A DNA stretch of 64,000 nt from Anaerobacterium chartisolvens (GTDB lineage Bacteria; Bacillota; Clostridia; Acetivibrionales; DSM-27016), in assembly GCF_003337415.1 (NCBI RefSeq), contig NZ_QPJT01000007.1, positions 62,001 through 126,000 on the forward strand, read 5' to 3'. Below, in pieces: positions 46,279 to 54,920 of this stretch. A program made the translations under genes and the position numbers. Below the pieces are notes generated by a model. That model saw only the letters and a program-made list of their open reading frames with translations. It did not search any database and was not told where the DNA came from. Position 1 is the first letter of the stretch; each line of letters begins with the position of its first letter.

Positions 46279-47811
46279 TTATTTTTTGCCTGTTTCAGTC
46301 AACCATGCGTCATACTGCTTCTGCATTTCAGCAATCAGCTCGTCTGCTCCTGCTGCCTTAAGCTCGCTGCTCATCTTTGCAACTGTAGCATCAGTGTCTA
46401 CCGCACCGCAGAACAACTGCTTGTAATAAGTCTGTATTACGTTCTTGCAAGCTGATGCCTGATTGTCTACATTGCTGCTGTCAAATGCAAAGCCAAGGCT
46501 TGTAAGAGCAGTACCCTTATTGTTGTACTCTTCGAACTTAACCCATTTCTCAGGATCCTCATTGTCAAGGAGATAATCCTTGAACTGGTCTCCGAATCTC
46601 CATCCGTTTCCTGCCATATAGCCTTGGTTGTCTGTAAGCTTAACTACGTTGTCGGATACCTTGGTGTAGTGCTCGTTCTCTATACCGTAAACAAACAGGT
46701 TCTTGAGGAATTTGTCTGTGTAAAGCATTTCAATAAACTGGAATGCTCTCTCAGGGTTCTTTGACTTAGCAGGTATCGCAAGCAATGCGCCTATAGTCTC
46801 ACGGTTAGACATAATAGGAGGAGTTATATCAACCTGTACCCACTCAATTTTTGTGCTTGTAAACATTTCTTCCGCTTTTCCGGGCTTAAGGGGCTGAACT
46901 ACCGAGAAGTATTTTCCACTCCTCATTTCTTCGTTTACGTTGTCCTGAGTAGCAGCATCAGGGTGAACATACCCCTTCTTGTAATACTCACGCATCTTCT
47001 TATACATTGCAATGGACTCAGGTGCTTCAAACTGGTTGAATATCTTTGTATCTCTGTTGTCGTTGTACAGCGCGCCGGGGATATCATCATCGCTTATGTT
47101 ATCCCAGTCTAAGAGATGCCATGTAGCATCCATCTGTACTGTCAGCAAAGGAGTAATTCCGGGCTCGTTAGCCTTGATCTGCTCATAGTAAGGCTCTAAG
47201 TCTTCCATCTTCTTAATGTTGGCTGCATCAATCTTGTATTTATCAACCAGATCCTTCTTAAGAAGGTATCCCCAGTTATGAACCTTCTCTTTATTTGTAG
47301 GCACGGCATAGTTCTTGCCGTTTATTGCAGAGCCGTTAAGGAAATCTGCTCCTACAATTTCCTTTATCTTAGGATATTTCTCCAGCAAGCCGTTGAGCTC
47401 ATAGAAGTATCCTGCAACTGCGTTCTGTCTGTAATTTGCCGCCCAGTTAGAAGTAAACACTACGTCTATAGCCTCTCCCGCAGCAAGCATGGGGTTGATT
47501 TTAGGAGTGTAGGTATCTCCCCATCCAAAGTTTTCGGCAATTATCTTTACATTAAGTTTGTCCTTGAGATATTCGGTTGCAGCATCATTAATTTTTTGCA
47601 TGTCAGGCTGAGTATCTGCCACACTGTAGAACTTAATCTCTACGGTATCCTTAGGTACGCTGGACTCTTCGTCGCCTCCGGTCGTACTCACCTCAGCATC
47701 GGACGTTTTCTCTGCATCTGTAGGTTTTGAACCACCGCAGCCCGAAAGCATAACGGACAGCGCAAACACAAGAACTACGGCCAAACACAGATACCTCTTC
47801 ATTTTGAACAT
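46279..47811 (-). CDS. Solute-binding lipoprotein of the third sugar ABC importer
   Basis: Long LipO/YtcQ-like binding protein of 510 residues. The signal is MFKMKRYLCLAVVLVFALS with lipobox LSGC and Cys25, followed by a Thr/Ser/Glu linker. The mature part contains LLDWDNISDDDIPGALYND and ends in YDAWLTETGKK. The ATG at 47811 lies behind AAGGAGGG; the frame is open further upstream without a site. It is placed after the LplB/LplC permeases and before the GH94-like gene, pointing to beta-linked gluco-oligosaccharides or related disaccharides as cargo; inference. Confidence 0.9.
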   Translation of the reverse strand: MFKMKRYLCLAVVLVFALSVMLSGCGGSKPTDAEKTSDAEVSTTGGDEESSVPKDTVEIKFYSVADTQPDMQKINDAATEYLKDKLNVKIIAENFGWGDTYTPKINPMLAAGEAIDVVFTSNWAANYRQNAVAGYFYELNGLLEKYPKIKEIVGADFLNGSAINGKNYAVPTNKEKVHNWGYLLKKDLVDKYKIDAANIKKMEDLEPYYEQIKANEPGITPLLTVQMDATWHLLDWDNISDDDIPGALYNDNRDTKIFNQFEAPESIAMYKKMREYYKKGYVHPDAATQDNVNEEMRSGKYFSVVQPLKPGKAEEMFTSTKIEWVQVDITPPIMSNRETIGALLAIPAKSKNPERAFQFIEMLYTDKFLKNLFVYGIENEHYTKVSDNVVKLTDNQGYMAGNGWRFGDQFKDYLLDNEDPEKWVKFEEYNNKGTALTSLGFAFDSSNVDNQASACKNVIQTYYKQLFCGAVDTDATVAKMSSELKAAGADELIAEMQKQYDAWLTETGKK

Positions 47812-47848
47812 AAAATGCCCTCCTTTAAAATATAAATTGTTTTTATTA

Positions 47849-47871
47849 CGGCAGGATCTATCCGCCTGCCG
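47849..47871 (-). other. Hairpin in the leader of the third binding-protein gene
   Basis: CGGCAGG and CCTGCCG with inner GAT/ATC pairing form a compact hairpin between the permease stop and the binding-protein ribosome site. Confidence 0.4.
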
Positions 47872-47896
47872 CATTGCCAACCGACATATGCCGGAA

Positions 47897-48823
47897 TCAG
47901 CCTTTTACCGCTCCTACAGTCAAACCCTTTACAAAGTATTTCTGGAAGAAAGGATATGCAAATATTATAGGTCCTATGGATACTACGGCAATTGCCATAC
48001 GTGCACTTTCACTGGGCAGCTCTCCCAAAACCTTGGACGACTGAGAGAAGCTGGCACTGGAGCTGGTTAAAAACTGTATGCTTGACAGCGTTTGATACAT
48101 GAGATACTGAATATTGAAGTATTTCCTGTCGGTGACAAACACAAGCGGCAGCCACCAATCATTCCAGTAATTCAGAGTACAGAACAGTCCTATCGTCGCT
48201 AAGCCCGCACGGCACAAAGGAAGAACAATGACGAAGAATGTCCTGAATTCACCTGCGCCATCAATTCTTGCAGACTCAATAATAGACTCATGAACAGTGG
48301 TTTTGAAAAACGTCCTCATAATCATTACAAACCACGCGTTCATTAAGTACGGAAATATCAAAATCCAAATGCTGTCCTTTATTCTGAAAAGCTGTGTATA
48401 TACCATAACCCAAGGTACCAAACCACCGCCAAATATCATTGTAAAATATGTGAGAAAGGAGAAGAAGCTTTTATATTTAAAGCTTTGCCTCGACAGAGGA
48501 TATGCATACATGCATATTACAAGAAGACTTATTGCAGTGCCCACCAGAGTCACAAATACAGACACTCCATAAGCTCTCCAAATGCTGTCGCCTGCCTTCA
48601 GTATATAATCGTATGCCTCTACTAAAAATTTTCTGGGTATAAAGCTGTACCCCTTTATTATTATCTCGGTTTCATCGGTAAAGGATATTGCTATTACCAG
48701 AGCCAATGGCCCAAGACAGACTATAGTATAAATTACAAACATCAAATTAAGTACCGCATTGCTTCCCCATGATATAGCGTTTATATCCTTCTTTTTGACT
48801 TTCATGGAAATTGAGTTGTCCAT
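47897..48823 (-). CDS. Sugar ABC transporter permease, LplC/YtcP type (third importer)
   Basis: Membrane channel subunit, 308 residues. The first helix is NLMFVIYTIVCLGPLALVIA, the EAA loop ESARIDGAGEFRTFFVIVLP, and the typical ending PFFQKYFVKGLTVGAVKG. AAAGGAGG precedes the ATG by eight bases. It is 14 bp downstream of its LplB-type partner. The ATPase is not encoded here, as usual for this importer class. Confidence 0.92.
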   Translation of the reverse strand: MDNSISMKVKKKDINAISWGSNAVLNLMFVIYTIVCLGPLALVIAISFTDETEIIIKGYSFIPRKFLVEAYDYILKAGDSIWRAYGVSVFVTLVGTAISLLVICMYAYPLSRQSFKYKSFFSFLTYFTMIFGGGLVPWVMVYTQLFRIKDSIWILIFPYLMNAWFVMIMRTFFKTTVHESIIESARIDGAGEFRTFFVIVLPLCRAGLATIGLFCTLNYWNDWWLPLVFVTDRKYFNIQYLMYQTLSSIQFLTSSSASFSQSSKVLGELPSESARMAIAVVSIGPIIFAYPFFQKYFVKGLTVGAVKG

Positions 48824-48837
48824 TATATATTCCTCCT

Positions 48838-49791
48838 TTAGAACAGAGCCTTATCGTTGTCTATCTTTCTTACTATAAAGTTGGCGGTAAATACCGTTAT
48901 GCATCCTACTACCGCCTGATAGCATCCGGCAGCCGCAGCCATTCCCACGTTGTTGGAATTCCTCAAGGCCCTGAACACATAAGTATCTATAACATCCGTC
49001 ACCCCAAACAGCGCACCGCTGTTTTTAGGCACATTATAGAATAATCCGAAATCGGCATTGAAAATTCTTCCTACCGCAAGAAGTGTCATAATAATCATGA
49101 TAGGCTGAAGCATAGGCAGAGTTATATGCTTAATCTGCTGCCATCTTGTAGCCCCGTCGATTGCTGCCGCTTCATAATATTCCGAGTCGATGCCTGAAAT
49201 TGCGGCAAGGTATACCACAGCATTATATCCCGTATATTTCCATACTTGGAAGAATGTTAGTATGCCAGGCCAGTATTGGGGCTCAAAGTACCAGCTTACC
49301 TTGTCTATACCCATCGGAACCAGTATGTTTGCATTTATAAACCCGCTGTCAATGCTGAACAATGCATAGGCCAGATAGCTGACAATTATCCATGAAATAA
49401 AATAAGGCAGGAACATTACACTTTGATAGAGCTTGGAAAACATTTTGTTTCTAATTTCATTCAGTGCTATTGCAAAAAGCACCGGTATTACCAGACCCAG
49501 AAAAATAAATAAGATATTATACAGTATGGTATTGCGGGTAATTATAAATGCGTTGGGAGTTTTGAAAAAGAACTCAAAGTTTTTAAAGCCTATCCAATCG
49601 CTCATTATAATGCTTTCAAAAAAATTCCCTAGCAATCTGTATTTTTTAAAAGCTATTACAATTCCCAGCATAGGTATATAGTTGTTTATTAAAAGAACAA
49701 TGATACCCGGAAAAAGCATTACCAACAGCGGCCAGCTATTTTTTACCTCTTTAACAAAGCCGCCCTGGGAACTTTTAGTTGTTGTAAGCAC
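48838..49791 (-). CDS. Sugar ABC transporter permease, LplB/YteP type (third importer)
   Basis: Partner channel subunit, 317 residues, first gene after the operon promoter. The first helix is WPLLVMLFPGIIVLLINNYIP and the EAA loop is YEAAAIDGATRWQQIKHITLP. The start is a GTG at 49791 with AAAGGTG upstream. Position directly after the YesM/YesN genes, on the same strand but with its own promoter, suggests activation by that YesN. Confidence 0.92.
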   Translation of the reverse strand: MLTTTKSSQGGFVKEVKNSWPLLVMLFPGIIVLLINNYIPMLGIVIAFKKYRLLGNFFESIIMSDWIGFKNFEFFFKTPNAFIITRNTILYNILFIFLGLVIPVLFAIALNEIRNKMFSKLYQSVMFLPYFISWIIVSYLAYALFSIDSGFINANILVPMGIDKVSWYFEPQYWPGILTFFQVWKYTGYNAVVYLAAISGIDSEYYEAAAIDGATRWQQIKHITLPMLQPIMIIMTLLAVGRIFNADFGLFYNVPKNSGALFGVTDVIDTYVFRALRNSNNVGMAAAAGCYQAVVGCITVFTANFIVRKIDNDKALF

Positions 49792-49865
49792 CTTAAATCA
49801 CACCTTTTCTATAATTTGTACATCATCTGTTGCCTTACGGTCGAATTATTCATTCGTCTACATCT

Positions 49866-49894
49866 ATATTATTGAAATTATGCCATTAACTAAA
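49866..49894 (-). promoter_or_regulatory. Candidate promoter of the third ABC operon
   Basis: TTTAGT (49889-49894), 17 bp, TAATAT (49866-49871) on the minus strand. Just upstream are three small palindromes (GCAAATTGC, ATAGTAAACTAT, GTCTAGGTGTAGAC), possible regulator sites. Confidence 0.4.
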
Positions 49895-50032
49895 TAGAGC
49901 AAATTGCTTTATAGTAAACTATGTTGTCTAGGTGTAGACTGCAAAAAAATACAACAAGATAATGCACAAAAAAGGTCGCTAAACCCAAAAAAGCATAATA
50001 GGTGTTTTTATACAAATAATATGCCGCTTATA

Positions 50033-51655
50033 CTACTTTATGGAATCCTTGTATTCTGTTGGCGTTAACCCCTCATATTTTTTAAATAGTTTGGAAAAAT
50101 AATGCGCATCAGGTATTCCTACCATTTCCGCAACCTCATAGGTTTTATACCTTATATCCTTGAGAAGCTCCTTCGCCTTTTCAATCCGTATTTCATTAAG
50201 GCAATCGACAAAATTTTTACCCAATTCCTTTTTAAATATCCTGCTTATATAGTATGTGCTTACATAGGTGTGCCCGGACACCTCATTTAACGTAATCTGC
50301 TCGTTGTAGTGCTCCCTTAGATAATCCATAGCCTTCCTGAGCACAAGCTTCATGCTTTTGTTGTTAAAGCTGTTGACCTTTTCGGCAATGCTTAAGGAAA
50401 CATCCTCTAAAATTCCATTTAAGTCTTTTATGTTATCGCACCTCTCTATCATTTTATAGAGGCTGCTTATATCCTTTCTGTCGGCACTTTTATCATTGTC
50501 TGCCGCCAGCACAGATATTCTTACGTTATTTATCAGCGATATTGTATTCCAGTAAAAATTCTTAAGATACTCTTTATCTGCTGCCCCGAGGCTGTTTATA
50601 TAATCCAGTATATCCTGAAGCACATTTTTTACCGCCTTTATATTGCCTGATTTTATTCCTTCAAGTAAAAATTTCTGGTAGCTCTCCAGCTCAGTATAGT
50701 CATGGCATATAAAGAAGGAATTCAAATCACTGAAGAAAATTATGGAATTGTTTCCTATATAAAACTTATGCTCAAGAGCCTCTCTGCATTCTATAAGCTT
50801 TTGGGGAAGCTGCAAGGCCCCCTCTCCTTCTGAGCTTATTGCTATCGTTACGGTAAATCCGAAGCAATTCTGTATAATCTGCTGGAGGTAAACACACTTT
50901 CCGTTTATGGCTTCAGTGAGGTTTTCAAGGTTTTTATCACTCTGCAATATGAATGCAAACCATTTGTTGTTGAGGGAAATACTTATTACATTGAAAATGT
51001 CGGCAAATATTTCGTCAAAAGTGTTTATTATTCCAAACTGGTAAAGGTGCTTGTCATACTGGTCAAGCTTTTTCCCGTTTTCCTCTTCAATTTCATTTTC
51101 AACCACTACCAGCGTAAACCTGCCTATATTTACGTTAAAAAGCTTCATTTTCTCATCTATATCCGTTTCGTTTGTGTTGATTCCGTATATTATGTCATAG
51201 AGCAGCTTTTCTCTCAGCACGGGGACATTCTGCTCAAAAAGCTTTTTAAGCTTGCTGAACTCCTCATCCCTGTCCCTTTTGAATTTGAGCTCCTTTACCG
51301 CTCTTCCCACAACGGAATTGAGCTCCTCTATTTTTGAGGGCTTTAGAATAAAGTCAAAGGCACCAAGCTTTATTGCCTCCTGTATATACTCAAAATCCCT
51401 GTATCCTGTAAGAATAATAACCTTGCTGTCAGGCACAAGCTCCTTAATTTGGCGCATCATGGCAAGTCCGTCTATTTCGGGCATTTTTATATCGGTCACT
51501 ATTATATCGGGCAGGAACTCCTTTATCATTTCACAGCCTTTAAGCCCATCCGCAGCCTCACCGCATATTTCACAGTCAAATTGCTTCCAGTTTACAACGT
51601 TTTTAAGCCCTTTTCTTATTATTGCCTCATCATCTACTATTAGCACCTTGAACAT
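50033..51655 (-). CDS. YesN-family response regulator (third importer)
   Basis: Receiver plus AraC-type DNA-binding protein, 540 residues. VDDE lies at residues 7-10 and phospho-acceptor Asp55 is in IIVTDIKMPE; the Lys is in FILKPSKIEEL. A linker of about 300 residues follows, then the helix-turn-helix pair ITLNEVSGHTYVSTYYISRIF and YEVAEMVGIPDAHYFSKLFKKY. GGGAGGG precedes the ATG, which lies 25 bases inside the end of the kinase gene, so the two are coupled. The likely target is the ABC operon 240 bp downstream. Confidence 0.93.
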   Translation of the reverse strand: MFKVLIVDDEAIIRKGLKNVVNWKQFDCEICGEAADGLKGCEMIKEFLPDIIVTDIKMPEIDGLAMMRQIKELVPDSKVIILTGYRDFEYIQEAIKLGAFDFILKPSKIEELNSVVGRAVKELKFKRDRDEEFSKLKKLFEQNVPVLREKLLYDIIYGINTNETDIDEKMKLFNVNIGRFTLVVVENEIEEENGKKLDQYDKHLYQFGIINTFDEIFADIFNVISISLNNKWFAFILQSDKNLENLTEAINGKCVYLQQIIQNCFGFTVTIAISSEGEGALQLPQKLIECREALEHKFYIGNNSIIFFSDLNSFFICHDYTELESYQKFLLEGIKSGNIKAVKNVLQDILDYINSLGAADKEYLKNFYWNTISLINNVRISVLAADNDKSADRKDISSLYKMIERCDNIKDLNGILEDVSLSIAEKVNSFNNKSMKLVLRKAMDYLREHYNEQITLNEVSGHTYVSTYYISRIFKKELGKNFVDCLNEIRIEKAKELLKDIRYKTYEVAEMVGIPDAHYFSKLFKKYEGLTPTEYKDSIK

Positions 51656-53459
51656 AATAACCCTCCCTAGTTTGATTATGCTGCATGGGTATCCTTACTA
51701 TAACAACCGTACACACGCCCTTACGGCTGACAATCTCAAGACCGTAATTTTCCCCGTAAAACAGTTTAATCCTTCTGTTGACATTTTCAATGCCTATGCT
51801 TTTGTTCTTTTTACTTGCAATAGTTTTAAAATAAGTATTATTATCCATTGAAAGCTTTTCATTAAGCTGTTCCAGCTCGTCCTTTTCTATTCCCATTCCA
51901 TTGTCCTTTACTTCTATAACAAGATTTTCTCCCTCAATATAAGCATTTAAATTTATTATCCCCTTTTCCCTGCACATTTCCACTCCGTGGTATGCGGCAT
52001 TTTCAATAAGAGGCTGTATCAAAAGTCTGGGAATTTTAATTCCCAGAACCTGACTGTCAATATTTTTTACAAGCTCAATTCTGTCTTCAAAGCGTCTTTT
52101 CAGAAGAGAAATATACTTATCGGCATAGCTGAATTCATCCTCTAAGGTTATAAGCCTGTCATCCCTGCCTATGCTCGCCTCCATTAATGCCGAAAGATCG
52201 GAAACAGTTTCACTTATTTCGGGCACATTGTTCAGTTGCGCCATCCAATTAATGGATTCTAACGTATTAAATAAAAAATGGGGATTTATCTGCGACTGTA
52301 AAGCCTTTATCTCAGCTTCCTTTCTGGTAATCTGCTCCCTGTATATTCCGTTGACAAGGTGGTGTATTTCCTGTGCCATTTTATTAAACGCCTTGCCCAG
52401 AAAGCCCAGCTCATCTTCCCTGTCCACCTCGACATGAACATTGCTCTGGCCTTCCTGTACCTTTCCCATCCCTTTTACCAGCCTGTTAATGGGATTAATA
52501 AAATCCAATGCTATAATTATGCTGAGGATGGACAAAATGGATATGCTAAGAATAATAACCAGTATTATCCACGTTCTCAGCAGATTAATCTCCTCATTTA
52601 GCACCTTAAGTGAAATATATGTCACTGCCTTCCACTGAGGATCTTCAATCTGCACATGTGAAATAAGCGCCCCTGCGTTTTTATCTATCCACGGGCTCTC
52701 TTTCCCTTCCAAATCAAGCTCTGCCAAATATTCGTTGTTACTTGTCTTGCTGACAATTAAATCATTATTTCCTGATATGATAGCGATATTTTGAAGGTTT
52801 TTAGTCTCAAGATCGTGATATACCGTTTCAAGGAATTCCTTTTTTACAAGTATGACCATAAGGCCTATTTCTGATGTAAAGGTATCCTGATCGTAAATTG
52901 TTCTTGCCAGATAGATATTTTCAACCCTTTTGCCGACACAATCCAGATACCACACAACACTCCCTTTTCCCTCACGCGCCCTTACCGAAATCTCGGGATA
53001 AGGCGCAATATCCTTTATGCTTGACTTCTTGCTGTTGTTGTCAAAATAATAGTTTTTTCCCGTAAAGGACAAAAACGATATGGACTGTATTTCATCTCTT
53101 GACTGCACAACCTTTTTTAACACATTGGTTACCGTATCGGCATTTTCATAATCATCTATAGGGTCGTTATTTATACTGTCTCTGATCAATATGTCATATA
53201 TTCTTTTATCATATCTCAAGTCCTGAGATATTACGCTGAGATTCCGTGAATAGTCCTTAAACCTGAGCTGGATCATGCTTAAAATATCCTGAGAGTATTC
53301 TATAGACTTTTCCTTAATAATGTCGGAGCAAATCTTATAGCTCATAAAGCCTATTAACACAAGGGGTACAATAATCTGTATATTTAAAATAAGCAGCAGC
53401 TTTTTCTTTATGGACAGGTTTTTGTAAACTTTAAAAGCTCTTTTAACCCTGTTGTTCAT
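51630..53459 (-). CDS. YesM-family sensor histidine kinase (third importer)
   Basis: Membrane kinase of 609 residues. TM1 spans about 17-40 (LLLILNIQIIVPLVLIGFM) and TM2 about 290-315 (WIILVIILSISILSILSII). The extracellular sensor between them is dCache-like. HAMP (INPINRLVKGMGKVQEGQ) is followed by the H box QSQINPHFLFNTLESINWM. N box IENAAYHGVE and G box DNGMGIEKDE follow. The ATG at 53459 follows GGGGGGAGGGG; the frame extends 33 bases upstream without a site. A binding lipoprotein gene precedes it by 29 bp, and that protein may deliver ligand to this sensor. Confidence 0.92.
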   Translation of the reverse strand: MNNRVKRAFKVYKNLSIKKKLLLILNIQIIVPLVLIGFMSYKICSDIIKEKSIEYSQDILSMIQLRFKDYSRNLSVISQDLRYDKRIYDILIRDSINNDPIDDYENADTVTNVLKKVVQSRDEIQSISFLSFTGKNYYFDNNSKKSSIKDIAPYPEISVRAREGKGSVVWYLDCVGKRVENIYLARTIYDQDTFTSEIGLMVILVKKEFLETVYHDLETKNLQNIAIISGNNDLIVSKTSNNEYLAELDLEGKESPWIDKNAGALISHVQIEDPQWKAVTYISLKVLNEEINLLRTWIILVIILSISILSILSIIIALDFINPINRLVKGMGKVQEGQSNVHVEVDREDELGFLGKAFNKMAQEIHHLVNGIYREQITRKEAEIKALQSQINPHFLFNTLESINWMAQLNNVPEISETVSDLSALMEASIGRDDRLITLEDEFSYADKYISLLKRRFEDRIELVKNIDSQVLGIKIPRLLIQPLIENAAYHGVEMCREKGIINLNAYIEGENLVIEVKDNGMGIEKDELEQLNEKLSMDNNTYFKTIASKKNKSIGIENVNRRIKLFYGENYGLEIVSRKGVCTVVIVRIPMQHNQTREGYYVQGANSR

Positions 53460-53488
53460 AAACGGCACCCCTCCCCCCACATCACTTT

Positions 53489-54799
53489 TCAAAAGTTTCT
53501 GGTTCTTTTTACAGCCTCATCCCACAAAGTCTGGGCGGTTTCTCTGCCCTCTAAAACATAGGGAAACCTTTTTGCTATATATTCCTCCCATACCGTTCTG
53601 TCAACAAAGCTGTCGGGCGGCCCTATCATCTCCCTGCTGCTTTTGATAAGCTCAAGACCTTTCATAGCCAGCTTGCTGTAGTTCATTTTGTCTTCAGGTA
53701 ATTTTACATTGCTTATCATTCCGCATTGATTAACAAAAGCAAGCGCACTTTCCTGAGAGGTCAGTTTCTTCAAAAGCTTTATGCTAAGCTCCTTTTTAGC
53801 AGGGTCCTCCCACGCCTTCCGGCTCATATAAAAGGTTCCGTTTCCCAAACCGTATATAAGCACGTCACGTCCTGCACCGTTTTTCTCAAGCCTTGGAAAC
53901 GGTATTATATCCACCGAGCTCTGCATATCTTTTAAATCTCCCACAAACCAGGAGCCTTGAGTAATCATTGCAGCCTTCTTGTTTTTAAAAAGATTGTTTC
54001 TATCTCTGCTTGTCATTGTAAAGGCATCTTTGGGAAAGGCTCCAAGCTGGTACAGCTCCTTAACATAGTCTACAGCCTCTATATAGCAGCTGTTTATCGT
54101 TCCTCTGCTATAAGGATTTTCTACGGCCTCTTTCCCTCCCAGCATTGCAATGATGTTCTGATACAGGTATGTCCCCTCTGCAAGCGTATTATACGCTATG
54201 GGTATTATGTCATGGACTTTAAACTCAGCTACCGCGGCTTTTAATTCATCATACGTCTCCGGCAGCTTCACTCCATACTTCTCAAACAAATCTTTATTTA
54301 CAAAAAAGCCCTCATAAATAATTTCCAGAGGAACGCCGTATGTTCTCCCTTCATATGTCGTATATGACCAATTGCTTTCCTCAAAGCTCCCCTTCCACTC
54401 CCTTTCACTCTCAAGCAGGTCTGTTATATCGGCCACCTTGCCTGCCTTTACAAGAGACCTTATATCGGAGCCCGGCCATAGTCCAAAAACATCTTGCTCG
54501 TTTCCCGAAGCAAAATCAGTTTTTATTTTTGGAAGAAAATCCTCCCCAAACATGGATTCGTTTATAACCTCAGCTTCAGTATAATCCTCGCCGAATTCAT
54601 CTAAAATCTGTCTTAATGTGTCGGCCTTGGAGTCAACTCCTCCCCAACTGCTTATAAAACGTAGTTTGATTTTCTTTTCCTGAATGTGCGTTTGTGTAAG
54701 CTCTGAATCCCCGGCATCTTTAGAATAGGTACATGAAGCCGTAAAATTAAGCATCGCTATGCAAATAAAAAGTAAAGCATATCTTGTGCGCCTTTCCAC
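53489..54799 (-). CDS. Orphan solute-binding lipoprotein linked to a YesM/YesN pair
   Basis: A 436-residue binding protein at the head of a kinase-regulator operon, without its own permeases directly attached. The GTG at 54799 follows AAGGAGGT by seven bases. The signal reads VERRTRYALLFICIAMLNF with lipobox TASC and Cys23. The mature part has the MalE-like fold with LWPGSDIRSLVKAGKVADI, YEGFFVNKDLFEKYG and AAMITQGSWFVGD. It is of the shorter MalE/UgpB type, unlike the long LipO-type protein of the adjacent importer. It may be a sensing co-receptor for the kinase rather than a transport component; inference from gene order. Confidence 0.88.
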   Translation of the reverse strand: MERRTRYALLFICIAMLNFTASCTYSKDAGDSELTQTHIQEKKIKLRFISSWGGVDSKADTLRQILDEFGEDYTEAEVINESMFGEDFLPKIKTDFASGNEQDVFGLWPGSDIRSLVKAGKVADITDLLESEREWKGSFEESNWSYTTYEGRTYGVPLEIIYEGFFVNKDLFEKYGVKLPETYDELKAAVAEFKVHDIIPIAYNTLAEGTYLYQNIIAMLGGKEAVENPYSRGTINSCYIEAVDYVKELYQLGAFPKDAFTMTSRDRNNLFKNKKAAMITQGSWFVGDLKDMQSSVDIIPFPRLEKNGAGRDVLIYGLGNGTFYMSRKAWEDPAKKELSIKLLKKLTSQESALAFVNQCGMISNVKLPEDKMNYSKLAMKGLELIKSSREMIGPPDSFVDRTVWEEYIAKRFPYVLEGRETAQTLWDEAVKRTRNF

Positions 54800-54873
54800 T
54801 CTAACTACCTCCTTAAATATCAAGATCAGAGCCAATATGTTTATTATATAGCATTTTTTAACTTATGAACAGC

Positions 54874-54911
54874 AAAAAAATGCACCGAATTTTATTCTAG
54901 TGCATTTTTTT
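54874..54911. terminator. Terminator after the clpE-like gene
   Basis: AAAAAAATGCAC and GTGCATTTTTTT with a 14-base loop give a hairpin with T-runs in both directions. A TATAAT for the lipoprotein gene lies just left of it (near 54845), though without a clear -35. Confidence 0.8.
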
Positions 54912-54920
54912 ACATGCCAA

